Positions 33,957 through 45,104 of a stretch of DNA of 64,000 nucleotides are shown here, in pieces. Every line of letters begins with the position of its first letter. Position 1 is the first letter of the stretch. Position numbers and translations under genes: made by a program. The notes beneath the pieces are model-generated. The model was not told where the DNA came from. It ran no database searches and saw only the letters and a program-made list of their open reading frames with translations. The DNA is taken from the NCBI RefSeq assembly GCF_014243345.1, contig NZ_JACLZF010000002.1:248001-312000 (forward strand), in the 5' to 3' direction. Origin of the DNA: Robiginitalea sp. SC105. GTDB lineage: Bacteria > Bacteroidota > Bacteroidia > Flavobacteriales > Flavobacteriaceae.

Positions 33957-35627
33957 ATGTGCGGAATAGTATGTGCCTTCGATCTGAAACAACCTGCCGA
34001 GACCCTGCGGCCCCAATTGCTTGAAATGTCCCGGGTGGTCCGCCACCGGGGTCCCGACTGGAACGGCATCCATGTCTCCGAAAAGGCGATCCTGGCCCAT
34101 GAGCGCCTGGCCATCGTGGATCCTGCCTCCGGCAAGCAACCCCTCTACAGTCAGGACGGGACACTGATCCTGGCCGCGAACGGTGAGATTTACAACCACC
34201 AGAAACTCCGGAAGCAATTCGAAGGGTCGTATACCTTCCGTACCGAATCGGATTGCGAGGTCATCCTGGCCCTCTATAAAGAGAAGGGCCCGGCCTTCCT
34301 CGACGAGTTGAACGGCATCTTTGGCTTTGCGCTCTACGACAGTGAAGCAGACCGCTATTTTATCGCAAGGGACCACATGGGCATCATCCCGCTCTATATC
34401 GGCTGGGACCCCCACGGGACCTTTTACGTGGCCTCCGAACTGAAGGCGCTGGAAGGAACCTGCACAAAAATCGAGCTGTTCCCCCCCGGGCATTACCTGA
34501 TGAGCGATGGGGCGGGCTACCAGCGCTGGTACAGCCGGGACTGGATGGACTATGAGGCCGTGGAGGAAAACCCGACGGATATCGCCGCCCTGCGAAAAGC
34601 GCTGGAGGACGCCGTACACCGGCAGCTGATGTCCGATGTCCCCTATGGGGTGTTGCTTTCGGGGGGGCTGGATTCATCCGTTACCTCCGCCATCGCCAAG
34701 AAATATGCGCAAAAACGGATCGAGTCGGATGACCAGGTGGATGCCTGGTGGCCCCGGCTGCACTCATTTTCCGTGGGCCTGGAAGGTTCCCCGGATTTGG
34801 CGGCCGCCCGGAAAGTGGCCGACCATATCGGGACAGTCCACCACGAGATCAAATTTACCATTCAGGAAGGCCTGGATGCCCTGCGGGACGTGATCTACCA
34901 CCTGGAAACCTATGACATCACCACGGTACGCGCGTCGACCCCCATGTACCTGATGGCCCGGGTCATCAAGTCTATGGGCATCAAAATGGTCCTTTCCGGG
35001 GAAGGGGCTGACGAACTCTTCGGCGGGTACCTGTATTTCCACAAGGCGCCCGGTGCCAGGGATTTTCACGAAGAAACGGTCCGGAAGCTGGACAAGCTCC
35101 ACATGTACGACTGCCTCCGGGCCAACAAGTCGCTGGCGGCCTGGGGCATCGAGGGGCGCGTCCCCTTCCTGGACAAGGAATTCATGGATGTGGCCATGCG
35201 GCTCAACCCAAAAGACAAGATGATCACCCCGGAGCGGATGGAGAAGTGGGTGGTCCGCAAAGCCTTTGAGGATTACCTGCCCGAAAGCGTCGCCTGGCGC
35301 CAGAAGGAACAATTCTCGGACGGGGTGGGATACAGCTGGATCGACACGCTCAAGGAGGTGGTCGGCCAGGCCGTGAGCGACGAACAGCTGGCCAACGCCC
35401 ATTTTCGTTTTCCCATACAAACCCCGACTTCCAAGGAAGAGTATTACTACAGGAGTATTTTTGAGTCGCATTTCCCAAGCGACGCTGCAGCCAAAAGCGT
35501 CCCCCAGGAGCCCTCAGTAGCCTGCAGCACGCGGATCGCCCTGGAGTGGGACGAGGCTTTCCGCAACATGAATGACCCTTCCGGGAGGGCCGTGGCCCGT
35601 GTCCACGCGGATGCCTATGAAAAATAG
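33957..35627 (+). CDS. asnB: Asparagine synthase B (glutamine-hydrolysing)
   Basis: This 556-residue protein begins MCGIVCAF, which gives the catalytic Cys2 of the class II glutamine amidotransferase domain (about 1-190, with RHRGPD and NGEIYNH). The synthetase domain follows, with the ATP-pyrophosphatase loop LLSGGLDSS (about 237-245) and SGEGADELFGGY. It makes asparagine from aspartate, glutamine and ATP. Full family length. A hairpin terminator follows at 35664-35689. Confidence 0.96.
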   Translation: MCGIVCAFDLKQPAETLRPQLLEMSRVVRHRGPDWNGIHVSEKAILAHERLAIVDPASGKQPLYSQDGTLILAANGEIYNHQKLRKQFEGSYTFRTESDCEVILALYKEKGPAFLDELNGIFGFALYDSEADRYFIARDHMGIIPLYIGWDPHGTFYVASELKALEGTCTKIELFPPGHYLMSDGAGYQRWYSRDWMDYEAVEENPTDIAALRKALEDAVHRQLMSDVPYGVLLSGGLDSSVTSAIAKKYAQKRIESDDQVDAWWPRLHSFSVGLEGSPDLAAARKVADHIGTVHHEIKFTIQEGLDALRDVIYHLETYDITTVRASTPMYLMARVIKSMGIKMVLSGEGADELFGGYLYFHKAPGARDFHEETVRKLDKLHMYDCLRANKSLAAWGIEGRVPFLDKEFMDVAMRLNPKDKMITPERMEKWVVRKAFEDYLPESVAWRQKEQFSDGVGYSWIDTLKEVVGQAVSDEQLANAHFRFPIQTPTSKEEYYYRSIFESHFPSDAAAKSVPQEPSVACSTRIALEWDEAFRNMNDPSGRAVARVHADAYEK

Positions 35628-35663
35628 GCCGGTATCAGCGCGCCTTCTACCGATACAGCAATT

Positions 35664-35689
35664 AAAAGCACCGTTTTGGCGGTGCTTTT
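35664..35689 (+). terminator. asnB terminator
   Basis: AAAAGCACCG/CGGTGCTTTT forms a stem around a six-base loop, followed by a T-run. Confidence 0.8.
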
Positions 35690-35796
35690 TCCGTTTTGGC
35701 CGGGGTGGGGAATTACGGGGGATTTTTCCACAAAAATTGTTGATAACTAAGAGGGGTTAAAAATGCCGAAACCCGCCTGTTTGCAGGGGTATTTGC

Positions 35797-35804
35797 TATA
35801 TTTG
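35797..35804 (+). promoter_or_regulatory. Putative gyrB -7 element
   Basis: TATATTTG matches TAnnTTTG and lies 39 bases upstream of the gyrB start. A TTTG lies about 13 bases upstream, closer than usual. Confidence 0.5.
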
Positions 35805-35807
35805 TAG

Positions 35808-37790
<1,983 letters not shown>

Positions 37791-37808
37791 GAATCCGCAT
37801 TTCACAAC

Positions 37809-37837
37809 AAAAACCCCGGCCTTCGCGCCGGGGTTTT
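37809..37837 (+). terminator. gyrB terminator
   Basis: AAAACCCCGGC/GCCGGGGTTTTT with a short CTTCGC loop, 19 bases after the gyrB stop. Confidence 0.85.
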
Positions 37838-37861
37838 TAGTTTAGTGGCAAATTCCTACAA

Positions 37862-38875
37862 ATGAAAACAAAGATCTTCCTGGCCGGACTGCTTCTGACG
37901 GGTAGCATGGCGATGGCCCAATCCAATGTCAATGACCTGTTTGCCGCGGGAATCGAAGATGCCGAACGATTTGCCAACGACTACCTTTCCCCGGTTTCCG
38001 AGGGGACCATTTTCAACCTTTCGGGCGCCTGGCTCAATACCGCCACGGCCAAACCCCTCGGAGGGTTTGAGATTTCCATTGTCGGATCCATGGCCGGGTT
38101 CCGGAACAAGGACGATAAGAAGCAGTTTTTGCTCGACCCGAATGAATACGAAAACCTTCGCTTCGAGACCAATCCCAACGATGCCCGGTTGGTTTCCACC
38201 GCCCTTGGGGATATCGAGGGCGTCCGGGTGGTGGTGGAAGATGAGAACGGCCTGTTTTCCGAAAGCTTCGAGTTGCCCTCGGGCCTGGCCTCAGAGAATA
38301 TCAATTTCCTGCCCGCGGGCTATTTACAGGCCGGGGTGGGCCTGATCAAGGGGACAGAAATCAAGGCACGGTTCCTGCCGAAGATCAAAACCGATGACGT
38401 GGCGGTCAGCCTTTTCGGTTTCGGCCTCCTGCACGAATTTACCAGCCATTTGCCGGCCGATAAAATCCTCCCGGTTTCCATATCCGGTTTTATCGGCTTT
38501 ACCCAGCTGAACGGGAGCTATGATTTTACAGGCACCAATTTCATCGATGGGGAAAACCAGCGGATCGATACGCGGATGAACGCCTGGACCTTCCAGGCGA
38601 TGGCCGCGACCAAATTGCCCATCATCAACTTTTACGGCGGCCTGGGCTATGTGACGGGAAAATCCGAAACGGATTTCCTGGGGACCTATAATGTCACCTC
38701 CGGCCCGTTCCAGTCCGAGACTTATGTGGACCCGTTCTCCGTAAGCAAAAAAGCCAGCGGGGCCACTGCCATCCTGGGGACCAAATTGAAGCTCGGTTTT
38801 TTCCGCCTCCATGTGGATTATACCCTGGCGGAGTTCAACCTCCTGACTGCCGGCCTGCATTTCGGGTTCCGGTAG
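37862..38875 (+). CDS. DUF6588-family outer-membrane-type protein
   Basis: This 337-residue protein has a signal peptide (about 1-19, SMAMAQ), then NVNDLFAAGIEDAERFANDYLSP and a predicted beta-barrel-like series of strands ending LTAGLHFGFR. The opening matches DUF6588, a flavobacterial family of unknown function. It probably sits in the outer membrane. It is convergent with a small lipoprotein gene, separated by a perfect palindrome at 38901-38932. Confidence 0.78.
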   Translation: MKTKIFLAGLLLTGSMAMAQSNVNDLFAAGIEDAERFANDYLSPVSEGTIFNLSGAWLNTATAKPLGGFEISIVGSMAGFRNKDDKKQFLLDPNEYENLRFETNPNDARLVSTALGDIEGVRVVVEDENGLFSESFELPSGLASENINFLPAGYLQAGVGLIKGTEIKARFLPKIKTDDVAVSLFGFGLLHEFTSHLPADKILPVSISGFIGFTQLNGSYDFTGTNFIDGENQRIDTRMNAWTFQAMAATKLPIINFYGGLGYVTGKSETDFLGTYNVTSGPFQSETYVDPFSVSKKASGATAILGTKLKLGFFRLHVDYTLAEFNLLTAGLHFGFR

Positions 38876-38900
38876 CATCCCATCAGATATCTCCAAATCA

Positions 38901-38932
38901 AAACAGCCCCGGCAAATTTGCCGGGGCTGTTT
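38901..38932. terminator. Perfect 32-base palindromic bidirectional terminator
   Basis: The 32 bases from AAACAGCCCCGGC to GCCGGGGCTGTTT are their own reverse complement. They end in A- and T-runs and sit between convergent genes. Confidence 0.85.
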
Positions 38933-38960
38933 CCATATATAAGAAATGGTAAGAAATGGG

Positions 38961-39335
38961 CTATTCCCTCAGCGCCAGCACCTCACCCTCAAGGCTGAGC
39001 AATTGGGTGTTGTCCTGGCTCTGTTTGATGGTTACCTGGTCGGCCTCCCGATCCAGGCCCGGATATTCGATGGTGTAGATGTTTCCATCCGTTTCCCAGC
39101 CGAAATCCGTCTTAATGCGCAGTTCATTCCCCTCGTAGCGATGGTACCTTCCCAGGTAGGCATCGTTGAAGATCCATTCTTCCCGGACGGAAGTCCGCCC
39201 TTCGGGTAAATCGGAAATGGCTGCGCGGCTCCAGATGCCGATAACCGGGTCATCTGCTTCTTCGACACTCGAACAACCGCCAAGGGTCAGGGCTGTCAGA
39301 AAAAACAGCATCAGAAAGGGAACTTTACGTTGCAT
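38961..39335 (-). CDS. Small lipocalin-like lipoprotein
   Basis: This 124-residue protein has a lipobox (LTLGGC, Cys21) and a small beta domain: IGIWSRAAISDLPEG, REEWIFNDAYLGRYHRYEGNE and TIEYPGLDREADQVTIKQ. The GxW opening and strand pattern suggest a lipocalin-like fold, though this is weak. The function is unknown. It is divergent from mdh. Confidence 0.65.
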   Translation of the reverse strand: MQRKVPFLMLFFLTALTLGGCSSVEEADDPVIGIWSRAAISDLPEGRTSVREEWIFNDAYLGRYHRYEGNELRIKTDFGWETDGNIYTIEYPGLDREADQVTIKQSQDNTQLLSLEGEVLALRE

Positions 39336-39399
39336 AGGTCAGCTTCGTTAACATTTGGGGTATAATGGCAACGAAGCCCTGGCGTCCGTATTGTTATTT

Positions 39400-39443
39400 T
39401 TCGACCAACGGACCCCTTAGAAGTGCCCATTTCGACCAACGGA
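39400..39443 (+). repeat. Direct repeat TTCGACCAACGGA (two copies)
   Basis: Identical 13-mers at 39400-39412 and 39431-39443 lie 31 bases apart, about three helical turns, in the mdh upstream region. They could be operators or chance remnants. A TTAACATTTG motif is also repeated nearby. Confidence 0.4.
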
Positions 39444-39535
39444 ACAAAACATTAACATTTGAGCCGGATTTTCGTGCGGGTATACACACCGGATCCCCTT
39501 CCTCTCCAATCCTCGGATTTCCGGCTTATTTTCCT

Positions 39536-39543
39536 TATTTTTG
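39536..39543 (+). promoter_or_regulatory. Putative mdh -7 element
   Basis: TATTTTTG matches TAnnTTTG and lies 32 bases upstream of the mdh start. No clear TTG at the expected spacing. Confidence 0.45.
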
Positions 39544-39575
39544 GTCGGCTTAAAATCAAACTAAAAACCAGAAAT

Positions 39576-40502
39576 ATGAAAGTTACCATAGTGGGTGCAG
39601 GAGCAGTGGGTGCTAGCTGTGCGGAATACATCGCCATCAAGGATTTTGCATCTGAAGTGGTATTGCTCGATATCAAGGAAGGCGTTGCGGAAGGCAAGGC
39701 AATGGATCTGATGCAGTGTGCCTCCCTGAACGGATTCGACACACGGATCGTGGGTTCGACCAACGACTATGGGAAAACTGCGGGAAGTGATATCGTGGTG
39801 ATTACCTCCGGGATTCCGCGCAAGCCGGGGATGACTCGGGAAGAGTTGATCGGGATCAATGCGGGAATCGTCAAGACCGTCTCCTCCAGCCTGCTGGAAC
39901 ATTCACCGGACGCCATAGTGATCGTGGTCAGCAACCCGATGGATACCATGACCTACCTGGTGCATAAATCCACCGGGCTCCCCCGCCACCGCATTATCGG
40001 AATGGGCGGGGCCCTGGACAGCGCCCGGTTCAAGTACCGCCTCGCCGAGGCCCTCGGGGCACCCATATCCGATGTCGACGGGATGGTCATTGGCGGCCAC
40101 AGCGATACGGGCATGGTCCCCCTGACCAGCCACGCAACCCGCAACAGCCTGAAGGTTTCCGAGTTCCTCTCCGCGGAACGACTGCAGCAGGTAGCCGAGG
40201 ATACCAAGGTTGGCGGGGCCACCCTGACCAAATTGCTGGGAACCAGCGCCTGGTACGCGCCGGGGGCTGCAGTTTCGGCCCTGGTCCAGGCCATTGCCTG
40301 CGACCAGAAGAAAATGTTCCCCTGTTCGGCCCTCCTGCAGGGAGAATACGGCCTCGACGACCTCTGCATTGGTGTACCGGTTATCCTGGGGCGTGGCGGG
40401 ATTGAGAAAATAGTGGAAATTGCCCTGAGCGACGCCGAGAAGGCCAAGATGGCGGAAAGCGCCGAGGGCGTTTCCAAGACTAACGCCCTGCTGGACGTTT
40501 AG
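39576..40502 (+). CDS. mdh: Malate dehydrogenase
   Basis: This 308-residue protein starts at ATG 39576 (MKVTIVGAGAVGASCAEY); the in-frame extension to 39459 precedes the promoter. The Rossmann loop is GAGAVGAS, the Asp for NAD+ preference is in VVLLDIKEG, and other motifs are TSGIPRKPGMTREEL, VVSNPMDTMTYLV and the catalytic IGGHSDTGMVPL. It is of the LDH-like MDH class, oxidising malate to oxaloacetate in the TCA cycle. A terminator follows at 40529-40560. Confidence 0.95.
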   Translation: MKVTIVGAGAVGASCAEYIAIKDFASEVVLLDIKEGVAEGKAMDLMQCASLNGFDTRIVGSTNDYGKTAGSDIVVITSGIPRKPGMTREELIGINAGIVKTVSSSLLEHSPDAIVIVVSNPMDTMTYLVHKSTGLPRHRIIGMGGALDSARFKYRLAEALGAPISDVDGMVIGGHSDTGMVPLTSHATRNSLKVSEFLSAERLQQVAEDTKVGGATLTKLLGTSAWYAPGAAVSALVQAIACDQKKMFPCSALLQGEYGLDDLCIGVPVILGRGGIEKIVEIALSDAEKAKMAESAEGVSKTNALLDV

Positions 40503-40528
40503 GTCATTGATATTCAAATCTTTGAATT

Positions 40529-40560
40529 AAGGCTTGCCGGATTTTGGCAGGCCTTTTTTT
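40529..40560 (+). terminator. mdh terminator
   Basis: AAGGCTTGCC/GGCAGGCCTT stem with a seven-base loop and a seven-T tail. Confidence 0.85.
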
Positions 40561-40630
40561 ATTCCCTTTTACGCTCGGGAACAGGTCTCCGGGAAGCGCC
40601 CGCCAATGGTTTACAAAAGCACTCATTTTA

Positions 40631-40661
40631 TTGGCAGTTCCTAGTGGAAGTAATATATTTG
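40631..40661 (+). promoter_or_regulatory. secDF promoter
   Basis: TTG at 40631-40633 and TATATTTG at 40654-40661, 20 bases apart, match the Bacteroidetes consensus closely. The coding start is 46 bases downstream. Confidence 0.75.
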
Positions 40662-40707
40662 CACGCTGTTTGCAGCACCGTAATTATTTCAGATAAGCAT
40701 TTAACTC

Positions 40708-43662
40708 ATGAATAATAAAGGACTTATAAAGCTTTTTGCTTTGCTGTTCGGGCTGGTGAGTATCTACCAGTTATCCTACACCTTCATCACGGCCAAGATC
40801 GAATCCGATGCCGAAGCCTATGCTGTTTCGACCGTTGCGGCGGATGAGGAAAACTACGTGGCCCGGCGGGAGCAGGTGGAAGCCCGGTACCTGGATTCGG
40901 TTGCCAAAAACCCCATCCTGGGTTTCACCTCCTATGAGGATGCCAAGAAGAAGGAGCTCAACAAAGGCCTTGACCTGAAGGGCGGGATCAACGTGACCCT
41001 GCAGATTTCGGTGCGGGATATCCTTTCCGGTCTGGCAAACAACACGAAAAACCCTGTTTTCAACAAGGCGCTGGCGGATGCCGATGCGGCTTCCAAGAAC
41101 AGCGATGCGACGTATCTGGAATTGTTTTTTGATGCGTTTGACGAAATCAAGGGCGATACCAAGCTCGCCTCTCCGGATATCTTCGCCAACAAGGGCCTGA
41201 GCGATGAAGTCAATTTTGAGATGGGCGATGAAGAGGTCAAGCCGATCATCCGCCGGAAGGTGGACGAGGCGGTGATCTCGGCGTTCGAAGTCCTCCGGGA
41301 ACGGATCGACGGCTTCGGGGTTACCCAGCCGAATATCCAGCGGGAGGGCAACTCCGGCCGGATCCTGGTGGAACTGCCCGGGGCCAGGGACATTGCCCGT
41401 GCCCAGGACCTGCTCTCCAGCACCGCCCAGCTGGAATTCTGGGAAACCTATGAACCCGGAAACCAGAACCTGATCAATTTCTTCATCCAGGCCAACGAGG
41501 AACTGAAATCCATCGTGGAGGCCCCGGAAGAAGCTCCAGTGCAGGAAGAAAGTGAAATCGATTCCCTGCTTTCCGACGTGGCCCAGGACTCCCTGGAGCT
41601 CGCCTCGGAACGCAACCCCCTCTTCGAAAAGCTGCAGCTCAACGGCCCGGGTTATGCCATCGGGCTGGCAGCCATCAAGGATACCGCCGAGATCGGCGCC
41701 TGGCTCCGGATGCCCCGTATCCGCAGGTTGTTGCCCACGCCGGTACAGTTCACCAAATTCATGTGGGAGCGGCCTTCCCAGGGATCCGAGGTGGCGGCCC
41801 TGTATGCACTCAAATCCAACAGGGATGGCGTACCGCGCATGAGCGGGGACGTCGTCAGCGATGCACGGGACCAGTTTGACCAGTTCAACCGACCTGCGGT
41901 GGGCATGGACATGAACGTCCGCGGCGCCCGCGAATGGCAGGAGCTCACCAACGAGGCCAACCTGAACAATACCGGGATTGCCATCGTCCTCGACAACCGG
42001 GTCTACACGGCGCCGGGGGTATCCCAGAAAGGCGGAATCGCAGGGGGCAGCTCGGAAATCACCGGGACCTTTACCGTGACCGAAACCAAGGATGTTGCGA
42101 ATGTCCTGCGCGCGGGTAAACTGCCCGCGGAGGCCGAGATCATCGACTCCTTCGTGGTGGGCCCCTCCCTGGGGCAGGAAGCCATCGACAGCGGGTTTAC
42201 CTCCTTTATCATCGCCATGATCTTTGTCCTTTTATGGATGATCTTTTACTACGGCAAGGCCGGGGTGTTCTCTGACATCGCCCTGGTGTTCAACATCGTG
42301 CTCATTTTCGGGGTTCTGGCAAGCCTGGGGGCTGTGCTCACCCTGCCGGGGATTGCCGGTATCGTGCTGACCATTGGTATGTCCGTGGATGCGAACGTGC
42401 TCATCTTTGAGCGCATCAAGGAAGAATTGCAAAAAGGCAAGGGGATGGCCCAGGCGGTATCCGACGGATTTGACAACGCCCTGTCTTCCATCCTGGATGC
42501 CAACATCACCACGGGGCTTACCGCCCTGATCCTGCTGGTCTTCGGTACCGGTCCGATCAAGGGCTTTGCCACCACGCTGATCATCGGTATCCTGACCTCC
42601 CTGTTTACGGCCATCTTCGTTACGCGCCTGCTGATTGACGCCTACCTGAGCCGCCGTGGACGCAGGCTGGATTTTGCCACAGGGGTCACCAAAAACCTGT
42701 TCCAGAACATCAATATCGATTTCCTGGCCAAGCGTAAGGTTGCCTACGTCGTTTCCGGAATCCTGATCCTTGCCGGACTTGCCTCCCTGTTTACCAGGGG
42801 GCTGGACCAGGGGGTCGATTTCGTCGGGGGCCGGAATTACCAGATCCGCTTCGTGGACCCGGTCAACCCGGCCGAAATTACCGGGGAACTGACCGATGCC
42901 CTGGGTAGTGCCAGTGCCAAGACCTTCGGGGATGCCAACCAGATCATGGTGACCACCAAGTACAAGGTGGATGTCCAGGGTACCGAAGTGGACGAGGAGA
43001 TCCTGGGTATCCTGTATAATTCCCTCCAGAAATACCTGCCGGACGGGGCCAGCTACCAGGACTTTATCCCGGGCGGCACCAACGAGGATATCGGGGTCAT
43101 GAAATACCGCAAGGTCGGACCGACCATTGCGGATGATATCAAGAAAAATGCCGTCTGGGCCGTTATCGGTTCGCTGGCGGTGGTCTTTTTGTACATCCTG
43201 TTGCGATTCCGCAGGTGGCAGTTCTCCCTGGGGGCCGTTGCAGCGGTTTTCCACGATGTATTGATCGTGCTCGGGGTCTTCTCTGCCACCAGTGCATTGA
43301 TGCCCTTCAGCATGGAAATCGACCAGGCCTTTATCGCCGCCATCCTGACGGTGATCGGGTATTCCCTCAACGATACGGTGGTCGTCTTCGACCGGATACG
43401 CGAGATTATTGCGGAAAGGGGTTGGCGTGCGGGTGAAAACACGAACCTGGCCCTGAACAGTACGCTGAGCCGGACCCTGAACACCTCCCTGACCACCCTG
43501 GTGGTACTGCTCTCCATCTTCATTTTCGGTGGGGAGACCCTGCGGGGCTTCATGTTCGCCATGATTGTCGGGGTAATCGTGGGTACGTATTCGTCCCTGT
43601 TCATCGCCACACCGATCATGTTCGATTCCCTGTCCAAAAAACTGTCGGCAGGAAAAAAATAA
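40708..43662 (+). CDS. secDF: Fused protein translocase subunit SecDF
   Basis: This 984-residue protein fuses SecD and SecF, as usual in Bacteroidetes. The N-terminal helix is followed by the SecD motif LNKGLDLKGGINVTLQI, a large periplasmic domain, and the SecD membrane part (GMSVDANVLIFERIKEEL). A second half with VDFVGGRNYQIRF and the SecF motif SLNDTVVVFDRIRE ends in the SecF helices. It has twelve membrane segments. It uses the proton gradient to pull exported proteins across the membrane after SecA. A strong promoter and terminator frame it. Confidence 0.96.
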   Translation: MNNKGLIKLFALLFGLVSIYQLSYTFITAKIESDAEAYAVSTVAADEENYVARREQVEARYLDSVAKNPILGFTSYEDAKKKELNKGLDLKGGINVTLQISVRDILSGLANNTKNPVFNKALADADAASKNSDATYLELFFDAFDEIKGDTKLASPDIFANKGLSDEVNFEMGDEEVKPIIRRKVDEAVISAFEVLRERIDGFGVTQPNIQREGNSGRILVELPGARDIARAQDLLSSTAQLEFWETYEPGNQNLINFFIQANEELKSIVEAPEEAPVQEESEIDSLLSDVAQDSLELASERNPLFEKLQLNGPGYAIGLAAIKDTAEIGAWLRMPRIRRLLPTPVQFTKFMWERPSQGSEVAALYALKSNRDGVPRMSGDVVSDARDQFDQFNRPAVGMDMNVRGAREWQELTNEANLNNTGIAIVLDNRVYTAPGVSQKGGIAGGSSEITGTFTVTETKDVANVLRAGKLPAEAEIIDSFVVGPSLGQEAIDSGFTSFIIAMIFVLLWMIFYYGKAGVFSDIALVFNIVLIFGVLASLGAVLTLPGIAGIVLTIGMSVDANVLIFERIKEELQKGKGMAQAVSDGFDNALSSILDANITTGLTALILLVFGTGPIKGFATTLIIGILTSLFTAIFVTRLLIDAYLSRRGRRLDFATGVTKNLFQNINIDFLAKRKVAYVVSGILILAGLASLFTRGLDQGVDFVGGRNYQIRFVDPVNPAEITGELTDALGSASAKTFGDANQIMVTTKYKVDVQGTEVDEEILGILYNSLQKYLPDGASYQDFIPGGTNEDIGVMKYRKVGPTIADDIKKNAVWAVIGSLAVVFLYILLRFRRWQFSLGAVAAVFHDVLIVLGVFSATSALMPFSMEIDQAFIAAILTVIGYSLNDTVVVFDRIREIIAERGWRAGENTNLALNSTLSRTLNTSLTTLVVLLSIFIFGGETLRGFMFAMIVGVIVGTYSSLFIATPIMFDSLSKKLSAGKK

Positions 43663-43684
43663 CCCACAGAAGGGTTTTGTAAGG

Positions 43685-43715
43685 AAAAACGCTGCCGGAA
43701 GGCGGCGTTTTTTTT
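43685..43715 (+). terminator. secDF terminator
   Basis: AAAAACGCTGCC/GGCGGCGTTTTT stem with a GGAA loop and a long T-run. Confidence 0.85.
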
Positions 43716-43816
43716 TGCAGCATGCTGCCTCCTGATTGGCTGCCAACCACTTCCGGGCCAACAGCGCCAGCCTGAAATCGCGTTTCCATCCGGCCGGCAC
43801 GCTGGTTACAGGCTAC

Positions 43817-45043
43817 TCAGGCTGTATATCCTGTAGATCCCCCCGGGTGCTTCTCAAGGATCAGGGTACGGTTTGCATCCAGGCCGGGTTCGCTGCGGTG
43901 CGAAACAAATACGATGGCTGTGCGGCTTTCCAGGGCCATTTTACGGATCAGGGACACGACCAGGGAGGCCGCCTTTTCATCCAGGCCGGCAGTCGGTTCG
44001 TCAAGGATCAGCAGGGGCGGGTGCTTGATCATCGCGCGCGCGCAGAATACCAGGCGTTGTTCCCCTGCCGTCAGGTCCCGGAAGAGCACCTGCCGTTGCG
44101 AATCCATTCCCAGCAGCCGCAGCCATTGGTTGGCGAGGGACCGCTGCAGGTCACTGGGCTGCTGGTACAGGCCGATAGAGTCCGTGAGGCCGGAAATAAC
44201 CATATTCTCCAAGCTGTGGTATCCCCGGAAGCGGTCGGCCATGGCCGGGGTAAAATACCCGATGTGCTCCTTGATGTCCCAGACGCTTTCCCCGCTTCCC
44301 TTCCGGGAACCAAACAGGTAGAGCTCCTGCCCGTAGGCTTTGGGGTTATCCCCGGTAATCAGCGTGATCAGCGTGGTCTTGCCGCTGCCGTTCGGGCCGC
44401 GCAGTTCCCAGAATTCCCCCTGGCGGATACGCCAGTCGATATTCCTGACCACGGCGTGGCTGCCATAGCTAACGGAAACCGCCCGGAAATCCACCAGGAC
44501 TTCCGGCAGGTCGGGAAGGGTGTTCGGAGGGGGGGGTATTTCCTCCGAAAAAGGCCCCGGGGGAGAAGATTCCGGTTTAAAATCCGGATAACCTACCAAG
44601 GTGCTGCCCCTTAGAAAGGCGGTCTTCTTCATACAGGGGAGGATATCTGCCCGGCGGCTGACCAGTTGAATCAAAGTCATTTCCCGGGACAATTCGGCAA
44701 AACGGCGCTCCAGCACACCCCTGTAGGCCCGGTCCAGGTTGTCGAAGGGATCGTCCAGGATCAGGTACTCCGGGGACTGTTCCAGCAGGTATTCCAGCAG
44801 CGCCTTTTTGCGTTCCCCACTGGAAAAGGTCCGCAGCTCCCGCTCCGGCAGGGGCTGCAGTTCCGAGCGGTTGTGGCGCGCTTCTTCCTCGATAAAGGCG
44901 GCGATGCGCTCATTCGAGAAGCAGGCGCCCCGCAGTCCGCCCAGGTGGGAGAGGGCTGCTGGCGGGTTGCCGGCCAGTACGGCATTGGAAAAGGCAGTCT
45001 TTCGGGAGGAATTATCCGTGAAGATGGCGGTGTGGTGGTGCAT
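43817..45043 (-). CDS. Two-domain ABC ATPase (ModF-like) with degenerate first domain
   Basis: This 408-residue protein has two ABC ATPase halves and no membrane segments. The second (about 183-400) is complete: Walker A RGPNGSGKTTL (about 215-225), signature LTAGEQRLVF, Walker B LLILDEPTAGLD and H-loop VFVSHR. The first (about 1-150) keeps a signature-like FSSGERKKALL and LILDDPFDNLD but lacks a Walker A; NSSRKTAF (11-18) stands in its place. The layout matches ModF-type proteins found near molybdate genes, but there is no such context here. The role is unknown. Confidence 0.82.
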   Translation of the reverse strand: MHHHTAIFTDNSSRKTAFSNAVLAGNPPAALSHLGGLRGACFSNERIAAFIEEEARHNRSELQPLPERELRTFSSGERKKALLEYLLEQSPEYLILDDPFDNLDRAYRGVLERRFAELSREMTLIQLVSRRADILPCMKKTAFLRGSTLVGYPDFKPESSPPGPFSEEIPPPPNTLPDLPEVLVDFRAVSVSYGSHAVVRNIDWRIRQGEFWELRGPNGSGKTTLITLITGDNPKAYGQELYLFGSRKGSGESVWDIKEHIGYFTPAMADRFRGYHSLENMVISGLTDSIGLYQQPSDLQRSLANQWLRLLGMDSQRQVLFRDLTAGEQRLVFCARAMIKHPPLLILDEPTAGLDEKAASLVVSLIRKMALESRTAIVFVSHRSEPGLDANRTLILEKHPGGSTGYTA

Positions 45044-45104
45044 TCGGGCTCAGCTGCTTTCTGCGAATGTAGCGCAAAGAATCGGCCGTGTCAAAACAGG
45101 GTAT

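Noticed and set aside
42232-43800. Long open frame antisense to secDF
   Set aside because: Low-complexity Gly/Gln-rich shadow of the SecF half.
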